Source: Puffinus mauretanicus (lineage: Eukaryota > Chordata > Aves > Procellariiformes > Procellariidae). Taken from it: 64,000 nucleotides of DNA. Both the position numbers and the translations under genes were made by a program. A model generated the notes under the pieces. It had not been told where the DNA came from and did not search any database. It worked only from the letters and a program-made list of their open reading frames with translations. The stretch's first letter is position 1. Each line of letters starts with the position of its first letter. This document shows positions 1 through 46,300 of the stretch, piece after piece. The DNA lies in assembly GCA_023333565.1 (NCBI GenBank), contig JAJKFH010000189.1, forward strand, positions 186,001 to 250,000. The letters are read 5' to 3'.

Positions 1-2867
1 TATTTATTTGTATTCCAGTAGAACCTGGAGACTCCCAGCTGAAATCAGGGTTCCATTATTTTCGTCTCCATCCTAGTACAGATTACAAGACTATCTTTTT
101 TTTTTTTGACTCTTAAGAATTTTTTATCTAAATGGATAAAGCCAATGCAAAAATGGTTCAAAGACAAATGGTCAAAGAGCAGACCAGTACTTCGCAGGCT
201 TTTTGCTAGTTTCCATGACTTTTGCTGTGGTTGAATCTGTTTTTACCATTACTCTCACTGGCTTCAGTTTTTGGCTTTCTTCTTTTTTTCCTTACCTAAT
301 ATAGTTGAACTAAATCAGCACACAGTTTTAGGAGTAGCTCTCTCTTCCATTGCTGGGTGGGTTTTTACTGCTCTTTTCCTCCCTCAAGAATGTTGCTTCA
401 GTATTTGTTGAAGCCATTTGTATATCTGACCCATCTTGAGTTTCTAATGCTATTCATTTAGACTATTTTTTGTGATGTTATGACAACATATCTGACATAA
501 TTTGAAATGCCTTTTCCCTATATTTTTTGATGTCTATAATTTCTGAGCAGAAAGATTTTCCAGCAGGAAAATTAAATAAAATTTTCTAATATGCATTAAC
601 ATACTACATTAACACATACACAGGTTGCAATGTCCCATCGGAAGAGTTTGCCCAGGGCTGTTTTTAGCTAAAAAAATTTGTAAGATTTATATTACAAGAC
701 TACAGAGGAAAAATAGAAGCAACAATTTTATAGGAAGCAGTAATGACATAAAAATTATTCTCTTCAAGCACCAAAAATAAGAAAAGCACTTTTAAATAAT
801 GCTTCCACATTGCCTTGCTAGAACCACAATGTAATTAACAGAGGTATTTTCCATTTCAGTTAGTTCAAAGGTTTCACTAATGGGAAATAAAACATGATTA
901 AAATGTCACAAGTCAGATTTTTCTTTTTGTTTCTCTGTCTTTCTCTCTCTCTCTTTTTTAAATTTTTAATTTATTCACTTGTAACATAGAATTTGCCAAG
1001 GACAGCAAGAACCATACATTTCTCTTTTGCTGTTGTATATAAATTAAATCAGTGCCTGTGTATAAAGATTGACCCAAGTGCTTAGTTTAGTTTCCTAAGC
1101 TGCAAGTGTCTACAGTCTTCTAAAAGGTTAGATGAGATTTTATTCCTTTTTTTTTTTTCTCTAGAATATAGATATCTTTGAATTCCCTTGATGATTGAAA
1201 AAACCCGCACCAAAACAAAACAAAAAAAACCCACAACAGAAAAAAAACCACCAAACAACCCTCTAAAATAAAATATTGGGCATTTTCAGAATAAAAGATG
1301 TGCCTTACTTGTGATATTTCCACCAGAATTTAAATATACTGAAGAAAAAAAACTGAAACAAATCTTAGAAAACTCAAAAATTAAATCAATTTATTAAGTC
1401 GAATTACAAGTTTTGTGTGATCCCCCATGTATTTTGCCCAACTTTTCAATTAACAAAAAAAAAAAAATCCAACTTCATGGAATTGAGCATAACTCTGAAT
1501 TTAATTTAGTTTTTAGAGATTTAGCTGCTCTTTAAACATCACTGCAATGGAACTGGTAGTGAAATGTCACTGGGTTTGTCTGCAATGTGCAGCCTGACTG
1601 TGCTCATGAGCTCTTGGAGTGGCATTGAACAGAACCAGGCTTGGGCTCCTGGTTGGGGTACAGATTGCCTAGTTTGTGGGGAAAAATAACTAGTACTACT
1701 GTTATGTATAAAAATATATATATATACGCACTTACATGTATCTCTACATGTCAGTGTGTATGTGTCTGTTTCTCTAGAGGTAAGCACATAATTTTACAGA
1801 CAGCTAAGAACACAAATCCTTGACCCTGGAGAGTTTATGTTTGATGGACTGAGCATAAGCAGCAAAATCTCATACTGAAAATGTGTGTTAGGCAAAAAAT
1901 ATAGTATTAGCTCACATTTCTATTAAATCACTAAAGAAAAACAAAGTGCTTAGCATCGGCCTGAGAACCCCTAATCTAAGGAAAAATCTTAAAGGGTATT
2001 GTTATTTAATAACCCCTTACAGCAAAAGCAGAAAATATAATGAAAGGGAGAGCACAGTTTAAGTCAGCTAGGTCACTGTTAAATGACCTAATTTGTACGA
2101 TAGCAATAATGAGTGGGTCTATAAGTAGCAGACCCTAAGGTGACAACAGTGGGGCTCGTGGCAGAACATGAAGGAAGACAGCTAAAGTGGGATCTGGGGA
2201 AATTTCTGATGCTGAAATGCAAAGCAGTCCATGGTTTCGGGCGGTGAAAGCCTCTCAGCACGGTGTGTCACACCGCTCGGTCACGCTCACGCGCTCCTGA
2301 TGCTCAGTTCTGGCTGCTGCCTGACCAGGGATGGGAAGAGGTTTCTCTGCTTGTGGGCTTTATGTAGTAGGTGCACACAAAGCCCAGCTGGGCCTGCTAT
2401 ATGTGCACAACATGCATAGGAAAGACAGGTCTGACATGGCTATGGACCCAATGAATTTTTTCGCTGTGCATCCAATACATTTTTCCCCCTTATCCAAGGG
2501 CCGTCCACCATTGTGTGAGTAGTTATGAGCTCGTGAAGGAGAGCGCAGCAAGGGCTGGCAGGGAGTGTGCTACTGCCTCTGGCTCTGCAGCAGATAATTG
2601 GCTTCGGATGCCCGAGGGACGGGAGTAAAACTCGCTAGAGCAAGTTACGGGCTAGACAAATTGTCCCAGATTTAGGCCATTTGTTGAGTAATCCTGACTG
2701 AAGATGTGTATTTGTGTATGGACAGATATTTGGGTGTATGCATTTGTGTAGACAGGGAGGAGGGAGAAGGAAGCAGAAATGTGATTGTTTCTGTTTGTAA
2801 AAAATAGTATGATTAACACCAAAGTTTGCATGCTCTTATACTGTAATGATTGTCATTTTAAAACTAG
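1..2867 (+). other. HGF: HGF intron 4 (3' part)
   Basis: AT-rich intronic sequence upstream of exon 5. I looked for the preceding kringle-1 half-exon and found no match, so exon 4 lies outside the window. It contains a short TA/CA-like stretch near 1710-1760, a TG-rich stretch near 2700-2750, and a locally GC-richer patch at about 2235-2320 with a short perfect palindrome at 2261-2275. Open frames here are short and resemble nothing I know. The polypyrimidine tract before exon 5 is weak. Confidence 0.85.
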
Positions 2868-36089
<33,222 letters not shown>

Positions 36090-37126
36090 AAAACTCAACA
36101 ACTTCCATTCAAAGAAAGATTTTTGACAACATGGAATTAATGTGTAATGTAAAGATCAACAATTTTTAAACTACTTGATAGTCAAGTTTGTTGAGCTTCT
36201 TCTAATATTTATGGGTGTGTTTAGTGATTTTGTCTATCAGTGTTGTTTTATAAATGTTGGAGTGACTTACAGTATATGCAAGTATGGTGACATATCTCCT
36301 GAAGATACTTGAATGGGTAAACAATTTTGCAAAGATATTATTACTGGATCATAAATGGTTTTGTAGAAATAGATCATATGACCTCTTTTATGCTGCTCTT
36401 CAGATTATCTTAGAAGGAGAAACAAATTATAGTTTTATTTAACACATCTTATTCTTTCTATGAGCCATATATTTCTCTTCATATATGACAAAAGACCTAC
36501 TGAGAGATATATGCATATGTCAAGGACAGCATATATGATCATATTTCTCTTCCCTGCTTATAAGAGGTCGAAGATTTCAATATTTCATTAAAAAGAATCT
36601 CTTTAGAAATTAATCTTTTCATTATTGATGGACGTTGACAAGCCTGCCATAAGCAGAGTTCTCATAGATGTCAATATCACTTCCTTTTACGCAGTGCTTA
36701 TAGACTCTAGTTCTGCACTTGGTCCCTTCAGTGTGCACGTGGTCCCTTAACAGATATCTCAAAAACCCTTTTGGATCAGGGAAGAGACATAGAAGTGGGT
36801 TGGTTAGCAAACTATTGATCGTTTGTTTAAAGTTAGTCCCAGAAATAACTGTGAATTTACAGTGCTAAAGAGAATATTTCATACAGTTTGAAAAATTAAT
36901 CCTGATTAGTTACTGGCAGACTTTGGCCATTAAAAGAAATTTCAATCAGATGCCCAAATCTTTCTCAACAAGTGTTAAAAATTCAGTTGATTCTAGTACT
37001 TTCGTGAAAGTAACTCTGTATTTACAGCAGGAAAAAGAATAGTTGAGCCTGGCACCTGGTTGAGAGACTTAATACTGGGAAAAGTAAATTATATATTAAT
37101 AGTCTTTTCAGAGACTTAAGATCTTT

Positions 37127-37191
37127 AATAAAAACTTACCTAGATTTGGACAAAATTATTTCCTTTGTATAATTCCTTTCAGGGTAATAAA
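37127..37191 (+). terminator. HGF: Candidate proximal poly(A) signals of HGF
   Basis: AATAAA at 37127-37132 and 37186-37191, about 1.04 and 1.10 kb after the stop codon. A TG-rich stretch (gatcttgtatgtaatgtgg) follows at 37212-37230. Confidence 0.35.
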
Positions 37192-38379
37192 ATTATTGCA
37201 GATATTGATATGATCTTGTATGTAATGTGGAAAACATCACCAATAGTTTAGTAGCTTGTTTCCTGCCTGTATGTAGAACCATCATTTTCCTTTATGTTGA
37301 CAGGGAAAGGGAACAAATAATCAGCATCTATGAAAAGCGCTTGTTCTCCTTTAGGCATTTAGTTGTATGTCTGGAAGTATTATACAAATATGTTGTTATA
37401 GGTGGCACCAATTATCCTGTAATTTCTGGAAAATTGATACAACATATATCCAATTGTTAGTTTTACTACTGTACGTGTAATTGCATAAGTAACTGCACTG
37501 TTACTTCACTTGTGACTATGTAATTGTATATGTTTCCAATAGCAAATTGTATGGTATGCGTATCGTATCTAACTGCATAGCCACTAAGCTGACATCATGG
37601 TGTAGACATATAAAAGGACATTTCATTCAGAAGACGCAGGGTTGAATTCTGCCCTGGCAGAAAGTAACCACTTCAGGGGAGCTGTCTTGGGAGGCAGCCC
37701 TCATGTTGACTCACCAAATTATTTTCTTCAGCAGTGCACTTTGACTTCAGTGGGACTCAAATATGCTTACATCTCCTGGTGAACTGGGATGAGTTTCAGC
37801 CCATGCTTAAGTGGCTTGGCTTGCTGAGATTTGTGTCAAGCATCCAGCAGATTCTACTGGCACGTAGGAAGAAATCTTTCAGCAAGCAGAGCTTCTGAAA
37901 TTCCTCCTGATGTAAATAGTCTCTTTGGACAAGATGCAACTTCTCTCTACAGTGGATCTGAGGTTGTGGATGCTACGCAGACAGTCTGTCTCGATCTATT
38001 CTGGCTGCCTCTGAAGGCTTTATGGTCCTTTTGGGCTCTCTTACTTACCAGGCCTAAAGAGGGCAGGATTTAGCCTGTTGTACTTACAGTTAATTATTGC
38101 CATGTATGTGAAGAGTGTATTCTTACTAAGTATATACTGACCATATCTTATTGAAAGGATTAACTTTTTAAGAGACTTTTAAAAAACTCCAAGTGAGTTT
38201 TGTGTTTCAGTCACAAGTAGAATGTGGATAAAATATATAATTCCATGTTCACTCTTTGTATTCTAAGAATTGTTATGTGCTCACTGTATTATATTTGCAG
38301 GCATTTTGTTATGTCTATCTAAAAAAATCGAATCCTAAAATATTTTAGTTATAAGCTTCTGCTGTGCAGAAGACTGTGA

Positions 38380-38422
38380 TTTTTATATATATATATACAC
38401 ATATATATATATATGATAAAAA
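38380..38422. repeat. (TA)n near-palindrome in HGF 3' UTR
   Basis: Two blocks of alternating TA flank a central CAC. Outer TTTTT and AAAAA make the whole stretch nearly self-complementary. Confidence 0.8.
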
Positions 38423-39997
38423 TACTGTTTTTTGTTAGACAACGTGTAAGGATTTTTACCTGTTTGTTCTGGGCAGCACCTCAGTAAAAGAAATTGTGCA
38501 GAGTTGATGCTCCAGAACTTAACATGTTTGTATGCACTTGCTTATCAGGTGCTCTTGCTCTCCCTATCTCGGTATGGAGGGCACCTGAGACTCTGAAGAG
38601 CAAGGGAAGAGAAGATTAATGATATGTGGTAATGAATTTGTACTTCATTTATTCCTGTGAATATTTCTTGTTGGTACCAATGGTACCGTACCAGGCAACT
38701 GTTATAACTACAGGATTCTCTTAAGAAAGGACACCCTATAGATATTTTTTCACTGTTCTAACATTTTTCTCTCTGTAATAACAAGGGAACCTGATCTAGT
38801 GCCCATCTAAATTGCTGGAAAGCCTCTTACTAACTTCAGTGAGATCTGGACTTTACTTCATAGATGTCATTTTATTCATAGTAGAATTAAAGGGTACAGA
38901 ACTTAAATTCTTATCTAAGGACAATCTTAAATTCCATTGAATTTAATCTTCATTTTCTTTGCTGTAACTAATCCTTGGTCTCTGAAAAGTGTAATAACTG
39001 GATGTAAAATTTTGAAATTAAAACTAAGAACTGATTTTGTGCTACTGAAGTTAGTTTGACTTAATTACTGATTTTCTTTGGGCATTGGAACTGGCTGACG
39101 CTTCTTCCTTTCATTAATGAAAAAATTTTAACCCTAAAAAAGCTTTTTTCCCTATCTCTCTTTCTCTTATAAACCTCATGACCCTCAGAGAAACTGTAGC
39201 TCTCATTGGGAATGTACTGGTCTAGATTTTTGCTGCTACTGCTGAAATCTTCTTTTCTAGTTTAAGCTTATAATTCTCTGAGGCATTCTGCAAACCCTTG
39301 CTGCAGGTAATGCCAATGTACTTGACAGAGCTACTCACTTGAGTTAGAGCTTTTCAGACGAGGGTCCAAATATATCTCTGAGGGTCAAAATCTACTCAGG
39401 CAAAATGTCCCTTGAAATCAGTGAATGTGATTGTCAAAAGAGCAGGGGCTGAAAGTTGCTCAGTGCTTTTCCCTATGGCCGTGCACTGAACTACATGCGT
39501 CCTTGTACACTGAAAAGCACAGATTCTCAACTCCACGGCAACTGCAACAGGAGGTGAGGCTTTATTGCCATCCTTCTGGAAGGCTGGTTGTAAACTAGTT
39601 GATCCCCATGGAACCTGTATGAAACCTATTGGATTGGTTGTTTAGCCTTGTTTCCTTATCAATTATTTTCTTCCTCCTTCACGTGCACTGGTATATTATT
39701 GTTTTATGAATGTTGGGGCTGCTGGCAGGAACTAACATGGTTTTTCACCCTAAAATTTTACAGTGTTCCTTTTTAAACATACCCTTGGGCATTTACGTAT
39801 GGTGTTTCCCTGCATGGGATCTAACTTCAGGGAGCTGCCTGTGGAATTCAGTGTATGATAAGAGTATTTTTTCATATTTAAGTGGGAAAAATAATGCTCC
39901 CATTAAATACAACCAGCTAAATGCCTAATGAAAAGGGAACACTGTGGTTATAACTTGTATTACAAATCTTCTGTAATTAACAGCATCTTCATTAGTT

Positions 39998-40048
39998 AAT
40001 AAAGTTGGTATTTTTGTAACCTTGTTTACTCTTATTATTCTTAATAAA
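39998..40048 (+). terminator. HGF: Probable distal poly(A) signals of HGF
   Basis: Two AATAAA hexamers 45 nt apart (39998-40003 and 40043-40048), with T/GT-rich sequence after the first (ggtatttttgtaaccttgtt). They are the best placed signals for a full-length HGF mRNA. Confidence 0.5.
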
Positions 40049-42649
40049 GTATTTTATAAAAAACAACAGCTTAATTAGCATTATATTTCTTATTTAAAGA
40101 AGAATGTTTGCAACCCCATTGCTAGGCTCCCAATTCTAATTTCAGTGAGGGATTTTAGTGTGCAGAGTAAGGAGGACTGGTACTTTAAAGATCTTCATTT
40201 GCAGAATTGCACGTAAAATGAAAAATAAAACCAAATCCGTGCTGTGATCCTGCTGAGTCTCCCCAAGAGTTTCCTGATGGAATTCTGCACTGAGAATGGC
40301 CTAAGCATATTACGGAGAGAGTATACTTGCAGTGGAAAGGGTGTGCTTGACCTAAACATGAATATTTGCCAAGAGGTTTCTTACAATTTCAGTATGAGAG
40401 GCTTGGAATTTTGAATATTTCCTTTAATATACTTTACACTTCAGGAAAGGGCTGCCCTTACTGTGTCACTTAGTACTACTGGTGGTACGTAAGATGATGC
40501 AAAGGAGACCAATAACTTGCACAAACCTAGGTGCTGCTGCTGCACTTAATATCAAAACCAGCCAACAGCAATAGCTAGCAAAAGAGGAAACGAGCAACAC
40601 CCTTACTAGCCCCACCAGATTAGTGCCTCTGTCCAGCCAAGTACCGTTGAGCTCCTATAGCATCACGGCATTCTGCTTCAGTAAGTTCAAATGAGGGACA
40701 GTAAGTTCATTACTTCTTTTTCATTATCCAGACAAAATTTCAAAGTTCTAAGCATTTCTGGTTTCAAAAATAATTTTTGATGATTTAAACATATATTTGC
40801 TAACAACTCCAGCTATATCAACAGTGAATCATTCTTCAAATAAACTTATGTGCAGAGTGTTTGAAGTCTGATTCTGAGTTTTCCATGGTAAACATCACTT
40901 TCTTTTTTTTTTTGTAGTCCAAAAAGGAGATTTCCTAATTGATTTGTAAAATCAGTGGATTTTATCAGGAACTCCTGAAATCAATGGGAGACTTGCCAAT
41001 AACTTCAACCATGCAGGAATGTTTTCAAAGTTATAAAAATCTAGAAGTGGTCCATATATCAAAACTGTGTCTTGTTATAGTTTTATATTCAAAGTGTTAA
41101 GGATGTTCAGGTGACCTGTCTACCTCCTGGGAGCCATGAGAATTAACTGCTTGTACAGCAATTTGCACAACAAAGTTCTATAAAGGGATATTGCCTTCAC
41201 GTTACATTCTGTTATGGCTTTATCTTTTGTAGTTGCAAGAACACTACAATCTGCAGATGATAAATGATGAAAACCCACATCGACGCTTAGTATTTGCTTT
41301 CTGCTCTTTGTTATTTAACAAGCCTCGTGTAAACAGAGCAAGCCATTTAGTAGAGTTCAGTTGTGTATCTACTCTGCCTTCAAAAGCACCGATTTCTGGA
41401 CAGCTATGTTCTAATAAAAACCACGTGCAATAAATAGGACAGAAAACAGCTGGGAGAAAAAAGGCAAACCATAAAAAAGTTAATATCAAAGTAAGCCCTT
41501 AAATGAACAGATAAATTTTTTCTTATGTTGTCTCAGTTTTTATAACATAGGATATATGGTGTGAAAAGATGCAATAGAATAGCTTAATAGCCTTAGCTTT
41601 CCTAAAGCTGTTTCACTTTGGTTCAGAACACTTGGGAGGGTGCAATGACTTCTCCATGTGGTCACAGAGGATGCAGTGCAAGTTGCGCTTCTGTGTCTGA
41701 GGACCTGATCCTGCTTGCATGGAAATCACTGTCAAAACTCCATCTAGGGCTAATGGGTAGGTCCTAAATCCTCCTTCTGAACCCCTTGGACCTTGTCATG
41801 GGGCTGTTTCAGATCCTGACTTAGTGAAGCATTCAGGGCATGTTCCAGACTGGTACTGACTGGCAGAGGAGAGAAGCATGTTTTACTTCAAATCTGGGCA
41901 TCAAAGTTCCACTGCAGACTATCAACTTTGCTCAATCAGTCTCTAACTGAATGTAATGACTGGATGATTTGCTTACTATTCACATATTTTTCATTATAAT
42001 AATAATAATTTAAAAACCATGATGGATGCAGTTACTATTAATGTCGGTTATCTACGCATAATAATACATTTCTTAGTGAATTCCTTAGGGAAAAACTCTC
42101 CACTAGAGCAAAAAGCAATACCCCTTCAGAGCCTAAGAGATGTTGGCATTTGCTTGAGATATCTCAAGTTGTGTCTATTTAAGTTAGTGTTGTCCTCAAT
42201 TGGGTTATTGATATATTATACTGGGAGAAAAAATATATAGAGGAGATGCAATTCATAGCAATTTATTAAAAATAAGGCAGGAAATATAGCATTAGGGGTA
42301 CACATTGGATTAGATGAGGCTAGTGTAAAATATAAACAAGAATATCGTCCTTCTCTCCACTTGAGAGAAGTTTTACCTTGAGTAATATGTGAATTTATAG
42401 TATTTAATTCAGTTCAGATTATACTAACTGAAAATGTTCCAGATGGTTTTCTTTCCTTAAGGATTAATGTCAGCATGATACACAGACTGAGCAAATATGC
42501 GTTTACATCAACATTGCTATTACAAACCATGTCAACAATAGTCTCATGTCTTGGGCGTAAATATGCCATCTGCTGTTCAGCCTTGTGTTTAACAGTACTG
42601 TAACTTCACATAGCAGTTACAAAACTGCCATCACATAGTTTCTTCTCTC

Positions 42650-42673
42650 TTTTTTTTTTTTTTTTTTTTTTTT
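42650..42673. repeat. Poly(T) tract (24 nt)
   Basis: T run, followed after AA by a further run of nine T. Confidence 0.9.
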
Positions 42674-43165
42674 AATTTTTTTTTAATTAAATGAAAGCTC
42701 AGAAAATTTGTTGTTCAGAGCAGTGTAAGTTGTGGAAGCTTTGCATTAAGCATTCACTTGAAAGCCTCTGTTTTTCATTGCTGTGCATCCTCACAAGGCA
42801 GCTGAGTCCCAATTATTGCCTGATCCTACATTTCTTTGAAGTCTATGTTTCTGTTGGCAAAGTCCCCGCTTAGTCTGATTTTTTCCTGTTGAACATATTC
42901 AGAATATGTCTGTAAGAATACCTGTAGCAGGTGAAAACTTATTGCAGTCCTGAAATATTCAGGTACCAGCCTTCAACTATCCACACTGATGTTCCTAGCT
43001 TGCCATCAAGTACATTAACAAAGGGAAAGGAATATGCTAGTGGGCTAGATGGCTTCTACACATCCCATATCAGCGAGGCTTGGCTATCCCTGGGGAGGTG
43101 CTCCACAGCTCTCTATAACAAATTGTCCATACATAGCCAGAGGCTTGATGTGACTGAGCAGTAAA

Positions 43166-43230
43166 GCACACAAATTACACAGGGACACACAAACATATGC
43201 ACACCACACCCACACAAATGCACACAGATG
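43166..43230. repeat. CA-rich imperfect microsatellite
   Basis: Interrupted CA/CACA units. A TG-rich counterpart lies about 400 bp downstream at 43624-43685. Confidence 0.75.
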
Positions 43231-43319
43231 CCTTCACGATGGTATCTAGCTGCCTAATTCAGAACTTCTGGTCTATGCAGATACTTCAGAAAAAGGGTTA
43301 TAACCTGGGATTTTCCCTG

Positions 43320-43346
43320 CCCCCCACCCCACCCCCCCCCGTCCCC
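43320..43346 (-). repeat. C-run tract, G-quadruplex capable on minus strand
   Basis: Four C runs (6, 4, 9 and 4 nt) separated by one or two bases. Confidence 0.85.
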
Positions 43347-46300
43347 TGAAGTGCCTTAGTATAGGAACAGGACAACCTGAGAAGAAAGGTCTTCCTACCA
43401 GGAGCACTTATCTCACTTTGCCTAATAACCAAGAATAATAAGGGGAAGCTTAGTGGTGACAGCCAAAAGTATGAACTTTTCACATCCTGAATTTGCACAT
43501 TTGTGATGGCAAACTTCTGTAGTGTAAGCCTGAATTGTGAGAAAAAGTCTTATATGTGCCTCAGCTCCTCCCTCATGCTCCGGACTTGCTGGATCCAAAC
43601 CAATCCAATCCATTCTGCAGTGACAGTGTGTTTAAATATGTCTTTGTGTGAGTGCGTGTTCATGTGTGCATATGCACATGTATCTATTCTGCCTGAAGCA
43701 ATGCAGAAGCTCTGGCATTGGTGTTTATTGTCCTGGAAGCAGACAAGTAGACCTGATTAGTGTTCAGCCATCTGTGTGCTGGTTTGGACCCATCAGTATA
43801 ACTATAATCTGCATGTGAAGGCCCCAAAAATTAGGAATTTAAAAGCTCAGCCTTGGCTCTTAAGATGCTCAAACCCTCTAGGGAATCAATACTAATCATT
43901 TGCATCTATGCTGCCAACTGAAATGGTGCACGGGCCTTTGGAGACCCTTCTGGATGCTTTTTTTCTTTTTATTCCACTTTAATTTCATTAGGTATCACCA
44001 GGGGCTGGCCTTAATGTTAAAGCTGTCTTAGAACCAAATATTTTTCCTGTAGAAACCTGCTTCCTTACTTGAGCTGTTTCTGGGCTGTTATCTTAGTTAA
44101 TTTAGTTAGGAGTCTCTTCTAAAGTTCTGGATGGGTTTTCCAGGCTGACTTCTCACTTTATCTTAGCAGACAGCATGGGCTGTATTTGTAAGCATGGTGT
44201 TCTTTAATCCCCTCTGATGCCACTTAGTGTTAATAACTTTTTAGTTCACGTAACTTCCTAACACTAATCCCTGACCATTAATTCTTTTAACTTTCTACTG
44301 AAGTTTTTTATTTAGTCCTACCTTCCTGCCTGGTTTATACACATGCTTGGGGAAAAAAAAAAAAAAGGTTTTTCAGGCTTTTCAGGTTTTTTTAGCTTGC
44401 CTTTGCATTAAAGCTACTAAATTTTCCTATCGGTACTTTTTCCCATCTTGACATGCAGATCTTACCAACTCAGTCTGCAGGAACATGTCAGTTTTACTGG
44501 TATCTTTGACAGAGACCAGGCTGGTTTCCAACTGCAATCCATTTGTTTTCACTCCAGCGTGCTTGCTTACCTCCCCAGGCTCCCGCTCTGTGAGGCTTCC
44601 TCCAAAGAGGTATTTCCCTGCCTATTTGGGTATGGATTGTGCATTCCCTTTCAAAATTGGCAGCAGAGTTTCCTATCTTTCCCACTCCACACTGGGGAGG
44701 ATGGACTTTTCTTCCTATTTCCGTGACAAATTCTTCAGGAGCATAAAATGCTCCTTACCTTTAAAGCGGTTTCTAACTAAATGCAGGAAGGGATCTGTGA
44801 AGCTGATTTTGGCTCGGGCAGCCAAAACTTACAAGAAGGCACCTCACTTGGGCATAAACCAAAAGTTTTGGATGTGCTTCCCTTTTAAATATTTAAATAT
44901 AGTCTTGGCATTCCCGTATTCCTCTGAATGGTTAATTCAGACACTTAAGAAGAGTTTGTGAATTCCTTTCTTGGATCGGACGTGGCAAGGCGGTGGTGTT
45001 TGCACAGGCTGCAGCACAGTGTGATCCAAGGGACTCCTCAACACTGCTGACAGACAAGGACTCCAATTCTTCTTCTCTACTGGGTTTTCTTGCTTATTTT
45101 CTTGTTTGTCTTGTCTGTTTGTCTGGTACTTTATTATTCTATTTTAATGCTGACAGAAAGAAAATAAACAGGGAAGAGCAGGGCTGGTGCAAGGGATGTG
45201 TTTGAACTGTCCACTGGGTAAGATTTATGGTCTGCTAAGGACAGCTTTTTGGAATGTTCTTCACTCCTCTCTTGGCAGTTTTCTTGTCCTTCTTAGCTGT
45301 CTGAAGACACTTCACTTTCTCTATTTGGAAAGTGCTTTGCTCATTATCTTCTCTGTAAGGGTGGAAGTGATGAAGTCACTTTGTCTCTCTTTCCCCTTCC
45401 CCCCCCCCCCCACCGTCTACATCCCTCAGCGCAGATTCAGCAACAGTACTGAACACTTCACTGCAGGACATTTTCCTTCTGCAAAATACAGAGCAAAGGG
45501 CTACCTGGGCATACATCTGTTGAAGAACAGAATATAGCCAATACACTGAGTGGAGTGGCATTTCTACAACATTTACTCTCCGCACAGACCATGCCTGTAA
45601 AGACAGCTCTGTGTTGTGTGAGAGAGCAGAAAAAGAAAACTTACTCTAGAAAAGAGAAAAACTCTTAGAAAAGACTGTTGCTCATACAGTAGGGTTTTGA
45701 TTGCTCATCAAGATGGGCTACTGCCTGCACATGAGTAGTGAATTGATGCCTGGCTTGAAATAGAGAAGTTCTGTAGAGACAAATGAAAAGGTTAGGGGCT
45801 ACCCTCAGGGAATTTTAGGTGTGAGAAAGGAGGGCAATAATTTTAGGTCCCAGCCCATAGGAGTGGCCATTGAGGAGCTTAGGAACCACACAGCTTCTAA
45901 CCGCAGCTCATGACCCCTGTTGTTGTCAGGTCTTTTTGTATGTAGAAGACCAACCTATGAGAAGAAATTCAACTTTGAGGGAAAAATGTCAGCAAGCTCT
46001 ACTGCAATCACTCAGCAGCATGCCACTGACTTCCCTGAGATCAGACCTTTGCACATGGAGCTCGTTTGGTTTCGTTTGTTTTTTCTGCCTGCTATGGGCA
46101 GATTGAAAAAGTGGCCTGAGCCAGTTTATGTCTGTATCTGAATTTAGTCAGTCTTTTGACTCCAACTTAGGAGATGAAGATCAAAGGAAGGAAGTTTTCT
46201 TAAAAAATGTTCTCCTTCAGGTCACATCCTTTGTATCATTTTCCTAATTTCACACATTCATTTAAAGGGGAAATATACTGCATACAGAAAACACACCAAC

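Larger units (their letters stand above)
36090..40065 (+). other. HGF: HGF 3' UTR (probable extent)
   Basis: AT-rich sequence after the stop, with no coding signal. The end is placed just after two AATAAA hexamers at 39998-40003 and 40043-40048. A length of about 4 kb fits the roughly 6-kb mRNA known for mammalian HGF. Earlier AATAAA copies at 37127-37132 and 37186-37191 could give a UTR of about 1.1 kb. A (TA)n hairpin lies at 38380-38422. The exact end is an inference. Confidence 0.55.

Noticed and set aside
1..2867. Search for HGF exon 4 (first half of kringle 1) upstream of exon 5
   Set aside because: No segment in any frame has the expected kringle N-terminal half, so it lies outside the window.
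44485..44961. 158-codon open frame on the + strand, the longest uninterrupted frame in the window
   Set aside because: No recognisable domain, signal peptide or family resemblance, and no splice context. Not called as a gene.
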